From Polytrichum commune (Eukaryota; Streptophyta; Polytrichopsida; Polytrichales; Polytrichaceae): a stretch of DNA of 64,000 nt. The first letter of the stretch is position 1; each line of letters opens with the position of its first letter. The DNA is taken from positions 45,746,796-45,810,795 of the forward strand of contig OX485807.1 of assembly GCA_950295325.1 (NCBI GenBank). The letters are read 5' to 3'. The translations under genes and the position numbers were made by a program. Below, in pieces: positions 13,301 to 25,832 of this stretch. The notes under the pieces are model-generated. The model did not search any database. It saw nothing but the letters and a program-made list of their open reading frames with translations, and was not told the DNA's origin.

Positions 13301-16300
13301 AAGCTGGCTTCTGAGGTTAATCACTTGCAAGCAGAGAATACAGGACTGGTGACTGAGGTTAGGGATGCAAAGAATGACATTAAGGTCATGTCTGAGGAAG
13401 TATTCACATTGAATGGTAGTGTTAATTCTCTTCAGGAGCAAAATGTCATCATTGTCAAAGAGAAAGATGACCTGCATCTGCAACTCCAGAAACTAGAAAG
13501 GGAGAAGATGGACCTTATGTTGAAAGTTGATGCTTTAAGTGCTCTGGAGCAGGAGTTGCAAGGAGAGATTACTCAACTGGTCAATGAGGTGGGTGAGTTG
13601 AAGAGTGAGAGAGACTCGAGAGAAGAGGAGTTCACTGAAAGGGTGGAAAGTTTAGATTCTCATGTTAAATCCCTAGAGCACAAAATCCATATTCTCGTGA
13701 CTGAAAAAGATGATATGGAACAGCAGCTGCGTTGTACTAAAGCAGAGGGAGCTGACTTTGCTACCAAGTTATCTGAATTGGAGGTCGAGAGGGATAACCT
13801 TAGTCAAAAGTTGGAGGTGATCAGTACTCTCAATGTAAATTTGGACACTGAGAAAAGGACTTTTGCTTCCGAGTTAGGAAGTTTGAAAGAGCAGCTGCAG
13901 TTACTGGAAGAGGAAAAAGAGACACTGAGAAATCTGCACGAGCTATCATTTCAGCTTGTTAAGGATAGTTTACCCGTTAGCTTTCAATCTCATGTTCTTG
14001 GCTCAACAGAGGTGCAGGAGGACCTCTCTTCTGCTCTGGGGCTTTTTCAACAACATTTGCATGACGTGAGTGGAGAGAGAGACCAACTTGTTTGCAGGGT
14101 TGATGCTGTAGAAGAGCATATGAAGGAGGTTGAGAATGAGAAGGAACAGCTCAATCATAAGGTTTTTGATTTAGAAGAGCGCTTCATGAAGGCAACAGCA
14201 GATGGATTGGAAGCTGCAAAGCAGTTGGAAAGTTGGAAACTTGAGGTTGTCTTACATTCTTTACATACTTTCCTGTTTATTGATATGCTGTTTGATACGA
14301 CCATGTTCTTTTCAACTGTGAACTGTGAACCTTTTGTGTAGAATGTAATTGCTCATAGGCAGCTGGACGCGGGATGTGTTTGACATCTATCCTTGTCAGC
14401 TCTTTAATTTCTATAAAATAGTTGCTGTTGTTTGTCTCAGTCTCCTACTGCATGAATCATGTCCAAGGACTTGGGATTAACTAGAGACATATTAAGTTGG
14501 AGTATCACGTAGGGTTACTGGAAGCTTGTGGTAACATTGTTATTCTGATTCTATGGAAGTACATGATGTTCCCCTTGTTCTACGTTTAATAGGGCTACTT
14601 GTATCTGTCAGGCTATTTGGAGGCTCCCTTGGTGTTATATTTGCGATTGGGTTTCCTGATCTTGAAAGTCTTTTGCAGGCGACCAGATTAGCCGAGGAAA
14701 AAGAGGTAGTTGTGAAGCAGCTGGTGGTAGTGGAATGCCAATTGAAATCTGAATCCATGGAGCAATCAGATATTGCAGCGGATCTCCAGCGCTTGAAATT
14801 AGAGCTCACAAGGCTGGAAGGCGAGAATGAGGTTGCAAAGTCAAGGATGGACAAATCCAGGCAGGAGTTGCAACAGGTGAATGATGAGTTGATCTGCTTC
14901 AGAGGTGAAAGGATGGAGATGGAAACAAGCTTTGGAATGAAGCTGAAAGCACTAGAAGAGAATAGTAGTGTATTACTGGAGGAGAAGGTGGGATTATGTG
15001 AGGAGCTTGCAGTTGCAAGGGTAGAACTTGAGCAGCTGTGTGAGGAGCTAAGAAGAGTTCATGATGAGAAAGTTGAAATTGAGAAGAGCTCTGCAGCCAC
15101 GATCGAAAGGCTAGAGCAACAGGTGAGGACTTGGGAGTTGAGATTGTAGAACTGCAATTTGAAAAAAAATGCATGAAAGAAGAGAACGAGCAATTAAATA
15201 ACGAAGTTACAATACATTCTGCTTCTAAAGCAGAAGTTTTGGAAAGCTTTAGCTTTGCAGCAGAGAAGCTGCGCCAGACTTCAGCTGAAAAAGTAGAGCT
15301 AGACCAGCAGAGTAAAGCAGTAGTAGAAAAGAAGGTGCAAGTGATCAGCCAACTTATAGATTCAGTAGAGTTGTTGAGGAAAAGATGCAGGTTGGTTTGG
15401 AGCTTGACACACTACAAAGGAGCTGGAAAGATTGAATGAGGGGAGATTATATCTCAATTAAAGAGTCAAATATTTCTACAGGAACTCAAGGCAGATGAAA
15501 AGGATGTCATTTCTAGCGACCAGAGAGTTTCTGAGGATACTTCAAAAAATTTATTTGATGAGAATGCTTGTGTTGAATCTGAGCCTCACATGTCATTACA
15601 GAAGTTGAAAGAGTCGATGGAAGAGAAATGAGGCTCTCAGCAATGGTCTGCAATTAATGCAGATAGCATTGCAGAGAGTTGATGAGGAGAAAGTTGGTGT
15701 AACTAGAGTTAGGAAGTGCATTTTTGAAACTAAGAGATATTTCTGAAAAGAGAGACCACTTAAGCAGTTGGTATCTTGTTTGCAGGGTACCCTTGCTTTG
15801 GATGAAACAAGACTTGAGCTGACAAGGGATGTGGCAGAGTTACAAGAAGCTCTAAAGGAAAGAGCTGATGAAATCTTGAAACTTCATCATGAGATGGATG
15901 CATTGCGTGGAAACTGGAAGCAAAACGAGTCTGAAAATACAGCAATGGTGATGGAGCTTGAGAGGAAACTGCTTTCCATGGATGAGCTAGTTAATGAGAA
16001 TCGTAGGTTGGATGGTGAGCTGAAGGAACGTGAGCAACAGAGAACAGAGCAGCAGGTACGGACAAACTATGCTGTTCTTAACAAACAGAATTACCACCTT
16101 TAGAACATGATGTCAGGATTTGGACTCCAAGGAGGTGTTGGGCTTGTTGAAATGTTGAGATTAGGGAGGGCAAATGAGGATATTCTGTGTTGAAATCCAT
16201 GTGGTGATAGATTCCTTGTCACCAGAGTTCTTATTTAGGTTGATTTTGTGCTGTCCCTGTAAACTTGTGAGCCCAATGTGGAACTTGTTCCTCATGTATT

Positions 16301-19300
16301 GCTTCCTGTCTCCTTTGTAATACAATCAATGCAACTATTTTGTCAATTTTTCTTCAGTTTCTCAGGGAATGCATGTTATCTTTTGGGCTCCAGATTAAAA
16401 TAAATTGCTGGATCTCTTCTGCATTTCATGAAGGTAATAAGGGTATAGAAACCTTCCTTTACATAGCTTTCTGCATCTTGCAGGGAGAGGGCATGAAAAA
16501 TTCAACAGATGTCTTGCAAGAGGAACGAGATATGGCAATTCAAGCTGAACTAGCCAGGCGAGCAGAACTAGAATCAATGTCCAAGGAACTCAGTGATGCT
16601 ATTGAAGGAACGATCACACTGCAAGCATTAGTTAAGAATCTTGAGGAGAATCTTGCCACTATGAGGGAGGCTGATGAAGAGCGGGCTAAAATGATCACTC
16701 CACTCCAGGAGGAGCAGAGTGGGCTGAAAGCACATAGTTCTGAGCTTGCAGGAAAGCTTGTAGCTGCTGAAGCTGAGATTCAAGTGATGGTATCAGAAGG
16801 CAGGGAGTTGCAGAGACATTCTGAAGAGTTGGAACTCTGTCTGCAAAGAGAAAAGGGTGAATTGGACACGTTTTTGGGCAGGCTGGGTGTGTTGGTGAAC
16901 TGTTCAAGAGAAAACCTTCGTAAAGATTTTCCTGAGGTTGTGGTTGATTGCGACCCAGTTTGCAATATAATCTCTCAGGTTGAGAATGGATTGGTTCTTT
17001 TAGTGAAGACTGTGCTCCCTGAATTGATTGCAAAGGTAAAAGGTCTGGAAGAAGAGAGGGATTCTGCTAACACTGCAGCCCATGATGAGACTGAAAAGAG
17101 CAGAAGACTGCAAGTAGAGATGGATGGTCTCCTTCTAGAAAGGGAAGCTCTGAAGGCTGAAATGGAGAGGGTGGTGACAAATGAGGAAGAAGCTAGAGCA
17201 GGGTATGAGAGAACTATTGATACCTTAACTGTAAAGCTGCAGGAGCTGGAAAAGGAACTGCTCAAAGCCAAGAATAACCTTCAAGACTTTGAGAAGAAAC
17301 TGGAATTGGCAATGTCTGAAAGTGGTGTAGTCATGGCCCCTGGAGGTGAAGATGGCTCATTTGAGTTCTGTTGGACTCTCATAGAATTGATGCGTGAGGG
17401 TAGTTCCAAGAAGCTTGAAAATGTGGAGATGGAGATGGCACATATAGTCCATGAACTGAATGAAGTTCTGAGGGAGGAGAGATCACTTCATCAAACAAAC
17501 ATTGGGGCCTTGGAGGCTCAGGGAGCAGGATTAAGACAGGAAGTGGACGAGCTCTTCATGAAAGTGCGGTTTCTGGAAGATGAGAAGGGGTCGCTTCAAG
17601 AAGAGCGCGATTTTATTGCTGAGAAGTTACAGATGTTGCAGGAAGAGAAATCCCTTAATGAAAATGTCATCATCAATTATCGAAGTCAAATAGATGAACT
17701 GAACTTGAAGCTGCATGATTTGCAAAGAGAGGATAAAGAGAGAATAATGAAAGAGGAGGAAGCCAGAGCTGAGTATGAACGAGAAATAGAATCCCTGAAT
17801 CTCAAGGTTCATGAGATTCAAACTGAAGTAGGCAAGTTGGACAATTTGAATGAGGCAATTGTTCTTTTTGAGCAGAAGCTGGAAAATGTTGTGCATGAAA
17901 ATTTTCCAGAGGTGGTGGTGATACCACTAGGCACTGTTGAAAGCCCATTTGATCGCAGTTGGAGTATCATAGGCTTGATCTTAGAGGAGAGTTCCAGGAA
18001 ACTACAATGTTTGGGCATGCAGCTGGTGGAGTTGCAAAAGGAGATGGTGTCATCTGGGAAAGAAAAAGAAGTTGAGACTCTTCAGGAGCAGTTGCAGAGT
18101 ATGATGGCGGAGCTTTTAAAAGCCAATGAAGAGAAGAGCGCTGCACAGTCAGAGCTTTTGCAGTCCGAAAAGAGGCTTGCTAATACAAAGGAAAGATTAT
18201 CATTGGCCATCAGTAAAGGGAAGTCGGTAGTACAGCAAAGGGATGCAGTGAAACAAGCTTTGGCTGAGAAGACTGGGGAGCTTGAGCGGGTGATCAGTAC
18301 GCACACAGAGGTAGTTCACCTATGGTTCTGCAGAACGAGGCATTCAGGCACCAGGATTCACTGATTGCACTAAAACCTGCTTAACTGTCAATTTGTTCTC
18401 TGTGATCACCAGTTTAGATGATTTCCTCTATTGTGCTCAAACCTGACATGGTAGTGGGTTGTATAGCGGTGAGGGTATGCTGGGTGCTAGTTATAGTAAT
18501 TGCAACTTTCATGGTGCACCAAGTTGCCTGATCAAGTAAGATCCCAATGCATCCTCTGAGATTGCCTCCTCTGTTTGCAACAAACTGTTCACATACTTTC
18601 AATGTTTTGCAGATGATGAAACTTAAGGACATTGCTCTTAAAGAAGCTGAGGCGAAGGTCTTTTCACTGAAAGAGATGACGGAACGAGCAAGTCTTCTGG
18701 AAGCAGATCTTGCTGCAGCACAAAATATGACATCTAGCTTGGAAGGGTCTTTGTTAGAGACAAAGAGTTCCCTTTCTGAACTGGAAGGAGCAGTAGACAG
18801 TATCTCCTTGGTACCACATGAGAAACCAAAAAAAGGATTAGCCAAGTTGAAGTGGTTGGATGAGAAACTTACTGAGCTACAAATGCGAGCTGCCTACTTT
18901 GAAAGGAAGTCAGAGGATCTTATTCTGGACATGACAACCATGTCAAATGAGAGAGAGAGTGTTGTTAACAAACTTAGGGATGTTGTAGTGGCTTGTGACC
19001 AGCTAGAGAAAAAAGCTGCAGAAGACGTCTTAGAGATAGCAGCTTTGGAGTCTGAGATTAAATTGCTGCAGGCCTCAAATCTGACCATGAAGGATGAGAT
19101 TTTGGAGCACGTCAAATTGCAGCAAGACGTCAAAAGTGCAATGATGTTGCTAGACTCTTTGAGAGAGGTATGTGAGTGGATGATGTTGATAAACTTTGAG
19201 AATGTCAATGCTTATCTAATCTGTCCACGTTATTGGCACTTGAAGGCGATATATGAGGACGTATAAAGCACATCATATGATCTGTAGTTTGTTCATCCTG

Positions 19301-22300
19301 CTCTTCAATTGAGATTGAAACCTTCCTGCCACTGTTACCAGTCATTGTTGCAGACTATGTGTCTAGCCTTGCCAAATGATGACAGTTCTTATTTGTATAT
19401 TTGTTCACCTAGGCAGGACTCTGTGTAGCAGTGCAACTTGACATTAGATAAAGTTCAGGTTTTCGTTCTGTAGATGGAAGTTATACCGTATTGAATATTA
19501 GTTTGTGTCATGTTAATATTATTACATTGGATGCCTTTGTCAGGTGCAGGAGGATTCTGGGATGACATCTGGCGTTGCAAAATCTTCAACTGAGTGGGGT
19601 GTGGAATTAGCAATAGCTCTTCTAATTGAGAAGTATACATCTGCTGTGCATGAAGCAGAAGAGCTTGCAAAAGCAGTAGCCTTGAAAACAGAAGAAACTG
19701 AGAGGTTGGAGAGGGAGAAGACCTCCATCATTAGCGAAAGTGTGCAGAGCTTACAGGAAACATTACAATCACGCGATGTAGAGATGACACAAATAAAAGA
19801 AAGAATGGAAGCAGCAGCAACAACATTGTCACAACAAGAGAGTGTGATTCAAACTTTGGTGCAGGAATCAGAGAGTCTGAGAGAGGAGCTGATCAAAAGC
19901 AGAGAGGAAGTACACATATTGAGATTGGAACTCAATATGACAGATAAAAATGTAGCAGCCTTAAGGGACCATCTGCTTTCACTTATTGCATCTGATTCTG
20001 ATGTAGTTGCACGAGATGGCAACACTGAAACTGGAAGACATGCAACACCACTTAGTACACTGAAGGACCTCGAGTCCCTAGTAATAAGAATCCTGGAGCA
20101 ATCACAACAGAAGGAGATTGAACTGCAGAACATGCAAATGAAATCTATAAATATGGGAGAAGCTACATCCACATTGGAGGTACAATTAGAGACGGCAAAG
20201 AAGGAGAAAGAAGCAGTGGCTGAAGAATTACAGAGGAGAGAGTCTGAAGCTCAGGCAGTGCTCGAGAGGCTTTTGGCTATGGAGGAAGAGCTAGTTTGTG
20301 CAAGAAATCAGAAAGACATTCTAGAGAGGTCTATATCAGATTTCAAAGCCATAGCAGAGAGAGCCGACTTGCCCATTGGAGCTTCTCTAACCTCCCCTGC
20401 TGAATGGCTTTCATATCTTCTTCAGGCCCTGCATGAAGAACAAAGCAATTCAAGGCAAGCCGCTCAAGAGGTAGAGCACTTGAAAAAGGCTGCTGATGCA
20501 GTCTCTCTTGAGGTGGGCGGTGTCCAAGGCGAATACAACTCTCTTCGTGAGGAGCTTTTCAAGCAGAGGATTGAGAATGAAGGTCTTGTAGACAGGCTCA
20601 ATGAACTTGCTGAAGATAATAATTCTGTCAAAGAGCAAGCTGCCCGAGACGCAGGTGAGAGGGATTCTCTGAAAGCTGAGATTCAGAAGCTGGAGATGTC
20701 TCACCTGGAACTTACTAGCCGTGATGTTGAGTTTTCTGAAGCTTCCAGAGCAGTGAAGAGTCTAGAAGAAATGCTCACTTCCAAGGACAAAGAAGTGTAT
20801 GAGCTTCAGAAGGAGATGGAGAGGGCAAGTTTGGAGTATGCCCAACGAGACATAGAATTTCAGGTAATTTACTTTTACAAGTTAGTTATCTAATCCTATC
20901 CCAAATACAGCAGAATCATTTGGTTTTCACTGAGAAAGAAGCGGAGGTACTTTTTGATAAGTGAAGGTGATGGAATGTGTAACTAATACGATGGTGGTTT
21001 TTACCAATTTGAACTAGGTATTCAATGCACCTGTTCTTGCCACAGAAAGCGAAGTTTTTGGGATACCTCAGCCCCCCAGTCCAGGCTCATTTTCTAACTT
21101 GAAATTCTGAGATTACTACATTTTGTTTATGTAGTATATCCTGACTTGGGTTGTCTCTTTTGTGTTTATTTCTAGGCTCTCGTGGACGAGAATCAGCAAT
21201 TGAGTGGTAAGCTAATGGTAGCAGAAGCTGAGAGAGACAGGCTTCGGCTTGAGGTTACAGATGCTGGAAACCTGAAGAGTGCTCTGCAATCAGAAGTTAG
21301 TCAGGCTGAACAAAAGCTTGCCATTGCAAGAGAAAAGCTGAATCTTGCAATCAAGAAGGGCAAAGGTTTAGAGAAGCAAAGAGACTCTTTGAAACAGTCA
21401 ATATCGGAGGTGACAGGAAAGATGGAGACTATGCACTTGACACACGCACAGGTACTTCAGTCCAAGGAATCTGAAATGCATCTTTTAAAGGAGCGCATGG
21501 CAGCTATGGCAAATCAAATTGCAACACTGGAATCTGAACTTGTATCTGTTCATGAGAAAGCTAGTGCATATGAACAAAGGGTCGAAAAAGAATTTCAAGG
21601 ACTGGACAGAACCCTCTCCCAGGTTGAATTTCCAAAGGAGTTGATGTCTAGGAAATTGATAGAGAAGATTGAATGGTTGGCTATTGTGCTCAAGGAGACC
21701 CGTAACACTGTAGTATTCCTGGAGAAAGAATTAGACAGCAACAGGAACACTGTAGACTTCCTGAAAACAGGGTTAAGAGATGCTGAAGAGAGGGTGCAGT
21801 CTCTGATGTTTGAGGATTCCAAGGCTCAACAGACAATTTCTTTGTGGATGAAGAAAGCGGAAGAAGCTGAAAATAGGGCTATATCTGACCGAGCACAATA
21901 TGAAAATGAAATTGACCTTCATACACAATCTGTGAAGGAGGCAGAGCTGCGCCTGCATGCACTCTCAACACAAGTGAGGGAGATGGAGCAATCTCTAGAG
22001 AAAAATCAGAATGCTCTTAATGCATCAGAAGCTGCACGGTTAAAGGTGGCCTCAAAATCTGCTTATACACGTAACAAGCTGAATGAGCTCTTGCAGCAGA
22101 GTCAGGAGCTTGTGGGAGAGTGTGAAACTCTGCAGAAGACTCTGCAAGAACGAAATACTGAGATTGCAGAGCTGAAAGCAAGAATCACAAGTCTCAGCAA
22201 TGAGTCTCACCTCCTCGAGAGAATCCAGATGCCAAATGTTGATTCTGAGGCTGATATGCAGATTGCGTTTTTAAGAAAGGAACTTGAGAAAGTTACAGAC

Positions 22301-24479
22301 AATGCGGATGCAGACAGCAGGGAATTCAGAGAACAGCTGGAAGCACTACAAAATGCTCTGAAGGCGAAAACTTCTGAGCTAGGTCAGATACAAAAACAGC
22401 TGGAAGAGATGCTGGGGAAGGGTGATAACACAGCTTGGATGGAACGCAACATTGTCAATATTAGTCACATTGCTGATACTTTTGAAGAAGTTGACATTCA
22501 CCATACCAATGGAAAGGGCGATTGGATTACAACTGTGGGTGCCGTTCAGCAGAAAGTGGATAAGCTTGTAGCAGAGGCACAAGCATGGAAGATCAATGCT
22601 GACAAAAAAGATTCTCAATTACTGAAGTTGAAGAAGGAGATGCATGAGCTAGATACAGAAAAAGAAATGTTACAAGCAAATCTTCTAGCCAAGAACTCAC
22701 AAGTGGAGAGATTGCAGATCGAACTCAATTCTGTAGCTGTCTCTGTTGGAGATAATTCTGTGTTGCAATCTGATATTGAGGAAGTGGTACATGTCCTCAT
22801 CAACCCTGTCTCAGAATATTTTCTGTCTCATCTATTTTCACTTAACTTCATAAGAGTAGCTCTTTGGGGACATCCATTAGTTTTAAGGTATAAGAGTTGG
22901 TATAAATGGTACTAATATGACAGTTGACTCTGATGAAATTGAATAGGGGTTTTCCAGTTCTCAGGATGCCGTCTGCAACATTTATTGATTTCTGCAAAGG
23001 ATGTGTTGCTTGAGACAATTGCCATCTAAGTTGATGGCAAGTGTTAAGTCTTAAATGGTGTTATGCTCAAGCACAGAACAAGCTAACAAGAACATGACAC
23101 TACAAAAAGCAATAACTGTATGTTAACAACAATGAGGTGCAAGTAATTAGTTTATCTGAGCAAACTGTAGATATCTGATCAGCTCCAGATATCAAGCTAT
23201 CTGGCTTTGCATAGAGGATTGTGCAATCCGGATTTTTTTTGCTCCTCTATGACGATAGATACAACATGTGACACAACAGACTGTCTTTTCAACTTCTCGA
23301 ATTTCTTGGTTCAGCATTTTTATGAGCTCATCATATCAACTAGACTATCATGTAGAGAACAAGCAGTCATGTGTATCTGTGAGTTGATTCTGTACTGGTG
23401 TATGATCACAGGGTCCACGAGGAAATTGGGTTGTTCCAGGCAGTTCTGCAGCTCCTCATGTACGAGGGGCGCGCAGACCAGTTCAGGCAGAAATTACAAT
23501 TGATATGGATGAGGATGCAACGCATTTGCTCTCAGATATGGATGACAAAGGTTTGTTCCATGCATTTGGCTCTTGGCAAAGGTTTCATGAAGCATCTGGG
23601 GCTTCTGCTCTCATACATATATGTCTTGGAATTAAGTACCTCCAACATTGACTAGTGCCTATGCATGGGAAAGTCTGAGCAGGTGCCCATTTTGTTCTTT
23701 ATTTTCAATCACCTAAGCATATTTGAAATTTAATTGTATATCATACACATGGTGTGCTTCAGGACATGGACTCAGTGCTTTGACAAATTCCAGACTCGTA
23801 CCAAAAGCAACCCGGATTTTGGCTGACAGGTTCGATGGATTGTGGTACGTCAGTTCAAATCTTGCCAAACTCCTGAATATCTCTTCATCTCTTGATACCA
23901 GTGAAATATACCACATTAGTTGTCTGTTATGAGTATCTTGCAATCCCACACATTTGTGAGGGTTATTCATAAAGTGGTGAGACTTTCAGTGAACACTATA
24001 TTTTCTTGTTTTTGCTAGCAATATATTCCATGGTGAGTCAAGGACTGAAGTATAGTAAAGTGAAAGGGAAACAAGCCAATAATGACCTTAGTGCAATACA
24101 TGCACTAAGGTCATTATGCTCTGAAGCATCTCATATGATTCTTGAAATGTTTCAAATAGAGACTGAAGTTCAACCTCAAGTGTGCTCTTTAACTTGTACA
24201 AATGGTATATAATATCCTGTAACATCCAATAACATATCAGCTCAGGGGGACGCATCTTAGTTATCTCAGCTTGTTATTCTCACAGATGAGCACTGGTAAT
24301 ATGGTTGGTGCACACATCCATTTTGTAATCAGGAGAGTGCAATTGTGGGATGGTTTTGCAGTGTTGCGGGCGGAAGGCTCCTAATGCGGCAACCAACAGC
24401 AAGGCTAGGGCTTGCAACGTATTGGTTATTGATACATGTCTACATGGCAATGATTTTCTCAAGGGTATTGATATTGTAA
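10325..24479 (+). CDS. TNO1: TNO1-like trans-Golgi coiled-coil protein with C-terminal membrane anchor, 13 exons
   Basis: Exons by reading frame and GT-AG sites: 10325-10375, 10608-11264, 11881-12477, 12749-14245, 14679-15122, 15786-16055, 16484-18310, 18613-19167, 19544-20863, 21176-22786, 23412-23550, 23763-23844, 24362-24479. They join in frame to about 3055 residues. The start gives MDKGRSKTDLRAAGKKR, spliced to LEEFRQKRQQKGG. An acidic, low-complexity N-terminus (to about 350) is followed by heptad coiled coil to about 2940. Residues 1745 and 2461 begin two copies of a L-x-LAI-x-KGK-x6-RD module. The C-terminus carries ADRFDGL, a basic stretch and a hydrophobic anchor (about 3032-3049). 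Arabidopsis TNO1, a SYP41-binding protein of the trans-Golgi network, has the same order and a similar tail but is shorter, as I recall it. A role as a TGN tether is inferred from this. Weak points: the exon 4 donor (GAG/GTTGTC), either of two acceptors for exon 9, and exon boundaries not checked with transcripts. Confidence 0.8.
15123..15785 (+). pseudogene. Broken coiled-coil coding sequence inside intron 5 of the TNO1-like gene
   Basis: Right after exon 5 the exon's own frame hits TAG at 15147. The next frame then encodes coiled-coil-like peptide (for example KKCMKEENEQLNNEV and FAAEKLRQTSAEKVEL) to about 15,410. A further shift gives VGLELDTLQRSWKD and then a stop. Later fragments include LFDENACVESEPHMSLQKLK and a TGA after KESMEEK. 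Composition matches the flanking exons rather than the other introns. The simplest reading is an ancestral exon stretch that lost its frame and is now skipped as intron. Sequencing or assembly error, or true alternative exons, are other options. Confidence 0.6.
23412..24479 (+). other. C-terminal three-exon module of the TNO1-like protein (conserved tail and anchor)
   Basis: These three short exons are easy to miss. Exon 11 ends in phase 1 with ATHLLSDMDDK. Exon 12 gives HGLSALTNSRLVPKATRIL then ADRFDGL. Exon 13 gives VAGGRLLMRQPTARLGL followed by ATYWLLIHVYMAMIF and a stop at 24477-24479. The phases (1 then 2) fit together exactly. The pattern DDKGH...IADR-DG-W...GGR-LM-RP--RLGL-AYWLL is the tail of plant TNO1-type proteins. 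Here the residue at the exon 12/13 junction is Cys where Trp is usual. The hydrophobic end predicts tail anchoring with the coiled coil in the cytosol. Confidence 0.78.
24079..24117. repeat. Perfect 17-bp inverted repeat with 5-base loop in the last TNO1 intron
   Basis: The left arm, ATAATGACCTTAGTGCA (24079-24095), and right arm, TGCACTAAGGTCATTAT (24101-24117), are exact complements around ATACA. It lies 245 bp before the last acceptor. In the pre-mRNA it would form a stable hairpin. Whether it has a role is unknown. Confidence 0.85.
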
Positions 24480-25832
24480 CTGAATGATCAAACCGTCCCA
24501 CAAACTTAACACAAGGTGGCCCCACCGTCCACCACTGAGCATCGAAAGACACATTTGTGCTCCACTGAAAGGTTTGTCCCTTTCTCTTCCTTGAGTCCGA
24601 GGTTGTGGTGAGGTAGATTTGGTAACTATTTGGTATGCAAACTCTTGTGAAAGTCTTAAGAGATGCGTCAAACAATGGTATGCATTCAATTGCCATGCAA
24701 GTAAATTGATAATCTGCAATGCATTGAACCAGCTATCCAATCATTAATGAGAATCATCTATTCAAGAAACTGATCCAACATTTGTGGCTGTGTCCCATAT
24801 AGGCAGGTTATGAGCACTATTTCAATCAGGGAATGGCAGATTCTTCAGGCAGTGGAGGCTTGAGGGCATAGAATTAAGCATCTGCTCACGTCAAGTGCAA
24901 TAAGCTACAATCTCGGTCGGTTCTTCTCAGAGCTTAACCCTTGTAATTTATGATCTAAATGAGCATTAGCAGTTGATTTTAGAAGAGCTCCGAGGAGACA
25001 TAGATTGATGTCCAATGAAATTTTGTGTACCATAAATTCATTCAACATTGTGATTATAGGGGGACTGAACCAACTTCATTGCTTATAGAAGCACTTCCTT
25101 CGCATCTTGGACTTGGGTCTATTTGCTCCTTCTTGTCCACAATAATAAGTACTTAGGTTTTTTGGTGTTACCCAATCTTGGGGATTAAGGGATTTAATGC
25201 TTGAAACTTTTCACCAACATGTATACCAGGTCAGGTTACAAAGAACACCTTCAATCCATTGTGCACATTCAATCATTCCTTTAGAAGATGGTATGGGCTC
25301 ACCTGTGTTTTATGTTTTTTTTTAATGATATATAGGGACTCTTTTGGTGGATACATCCAAGTATTCTTATGCCAAAACTGTCTTTTCTTTCTATGTGCTG
25401 AGAGTAACCTGTACATTGTATATCAATTTCCGCAGTGGGCTACAATCAAATTCTAAAATACTCAAACAACATTCAATCAAGTGGAAAGTTTATTCCACTT
25501 GTTAAGCAAGCACTGCAGATTACTTACGTAGTGATGTTGGGTCACAAGTAGATTACGTTGTGGCAAATGTTGCCATCAATGGTGGAAAAGGAACCTGATA
25601 TGTTAAAAGTCATAGTTTCTCCTACTGTAGTTGTGTAATTGCCGTCCATAAAATCTCCAGATTAACACCGTATCTAGGACATGAAAAATCATGTTGCTGA
25701 GAGTGAAGAGGCTCTTCTCTCATCCTTCCTCTCGAGGGAGCCAGCATTTTTAGATAGATAGATAGATAGATAGATAGATACCAGCAAAACTGCACAAAGT
25801 GTGTTTGTAGTCCAAGATTTGTACAAAGTGTG
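24480..25832 (+). other. 3' flank of the TNO1-like gene
   Basis: Contains the presumed 3' UTR and no further gene. The only structure noted is a TAGA microsatellite at 25751-25780. The polyadenylation site cannot be chosen. Confidence 0.5.
25751..25780 (+). repeat. (TAGA)n microsatellite
   Basis: About seven and a half TAGA units in an uninterrupted run. It lies just before the hAT element. Confidence 0.9.
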
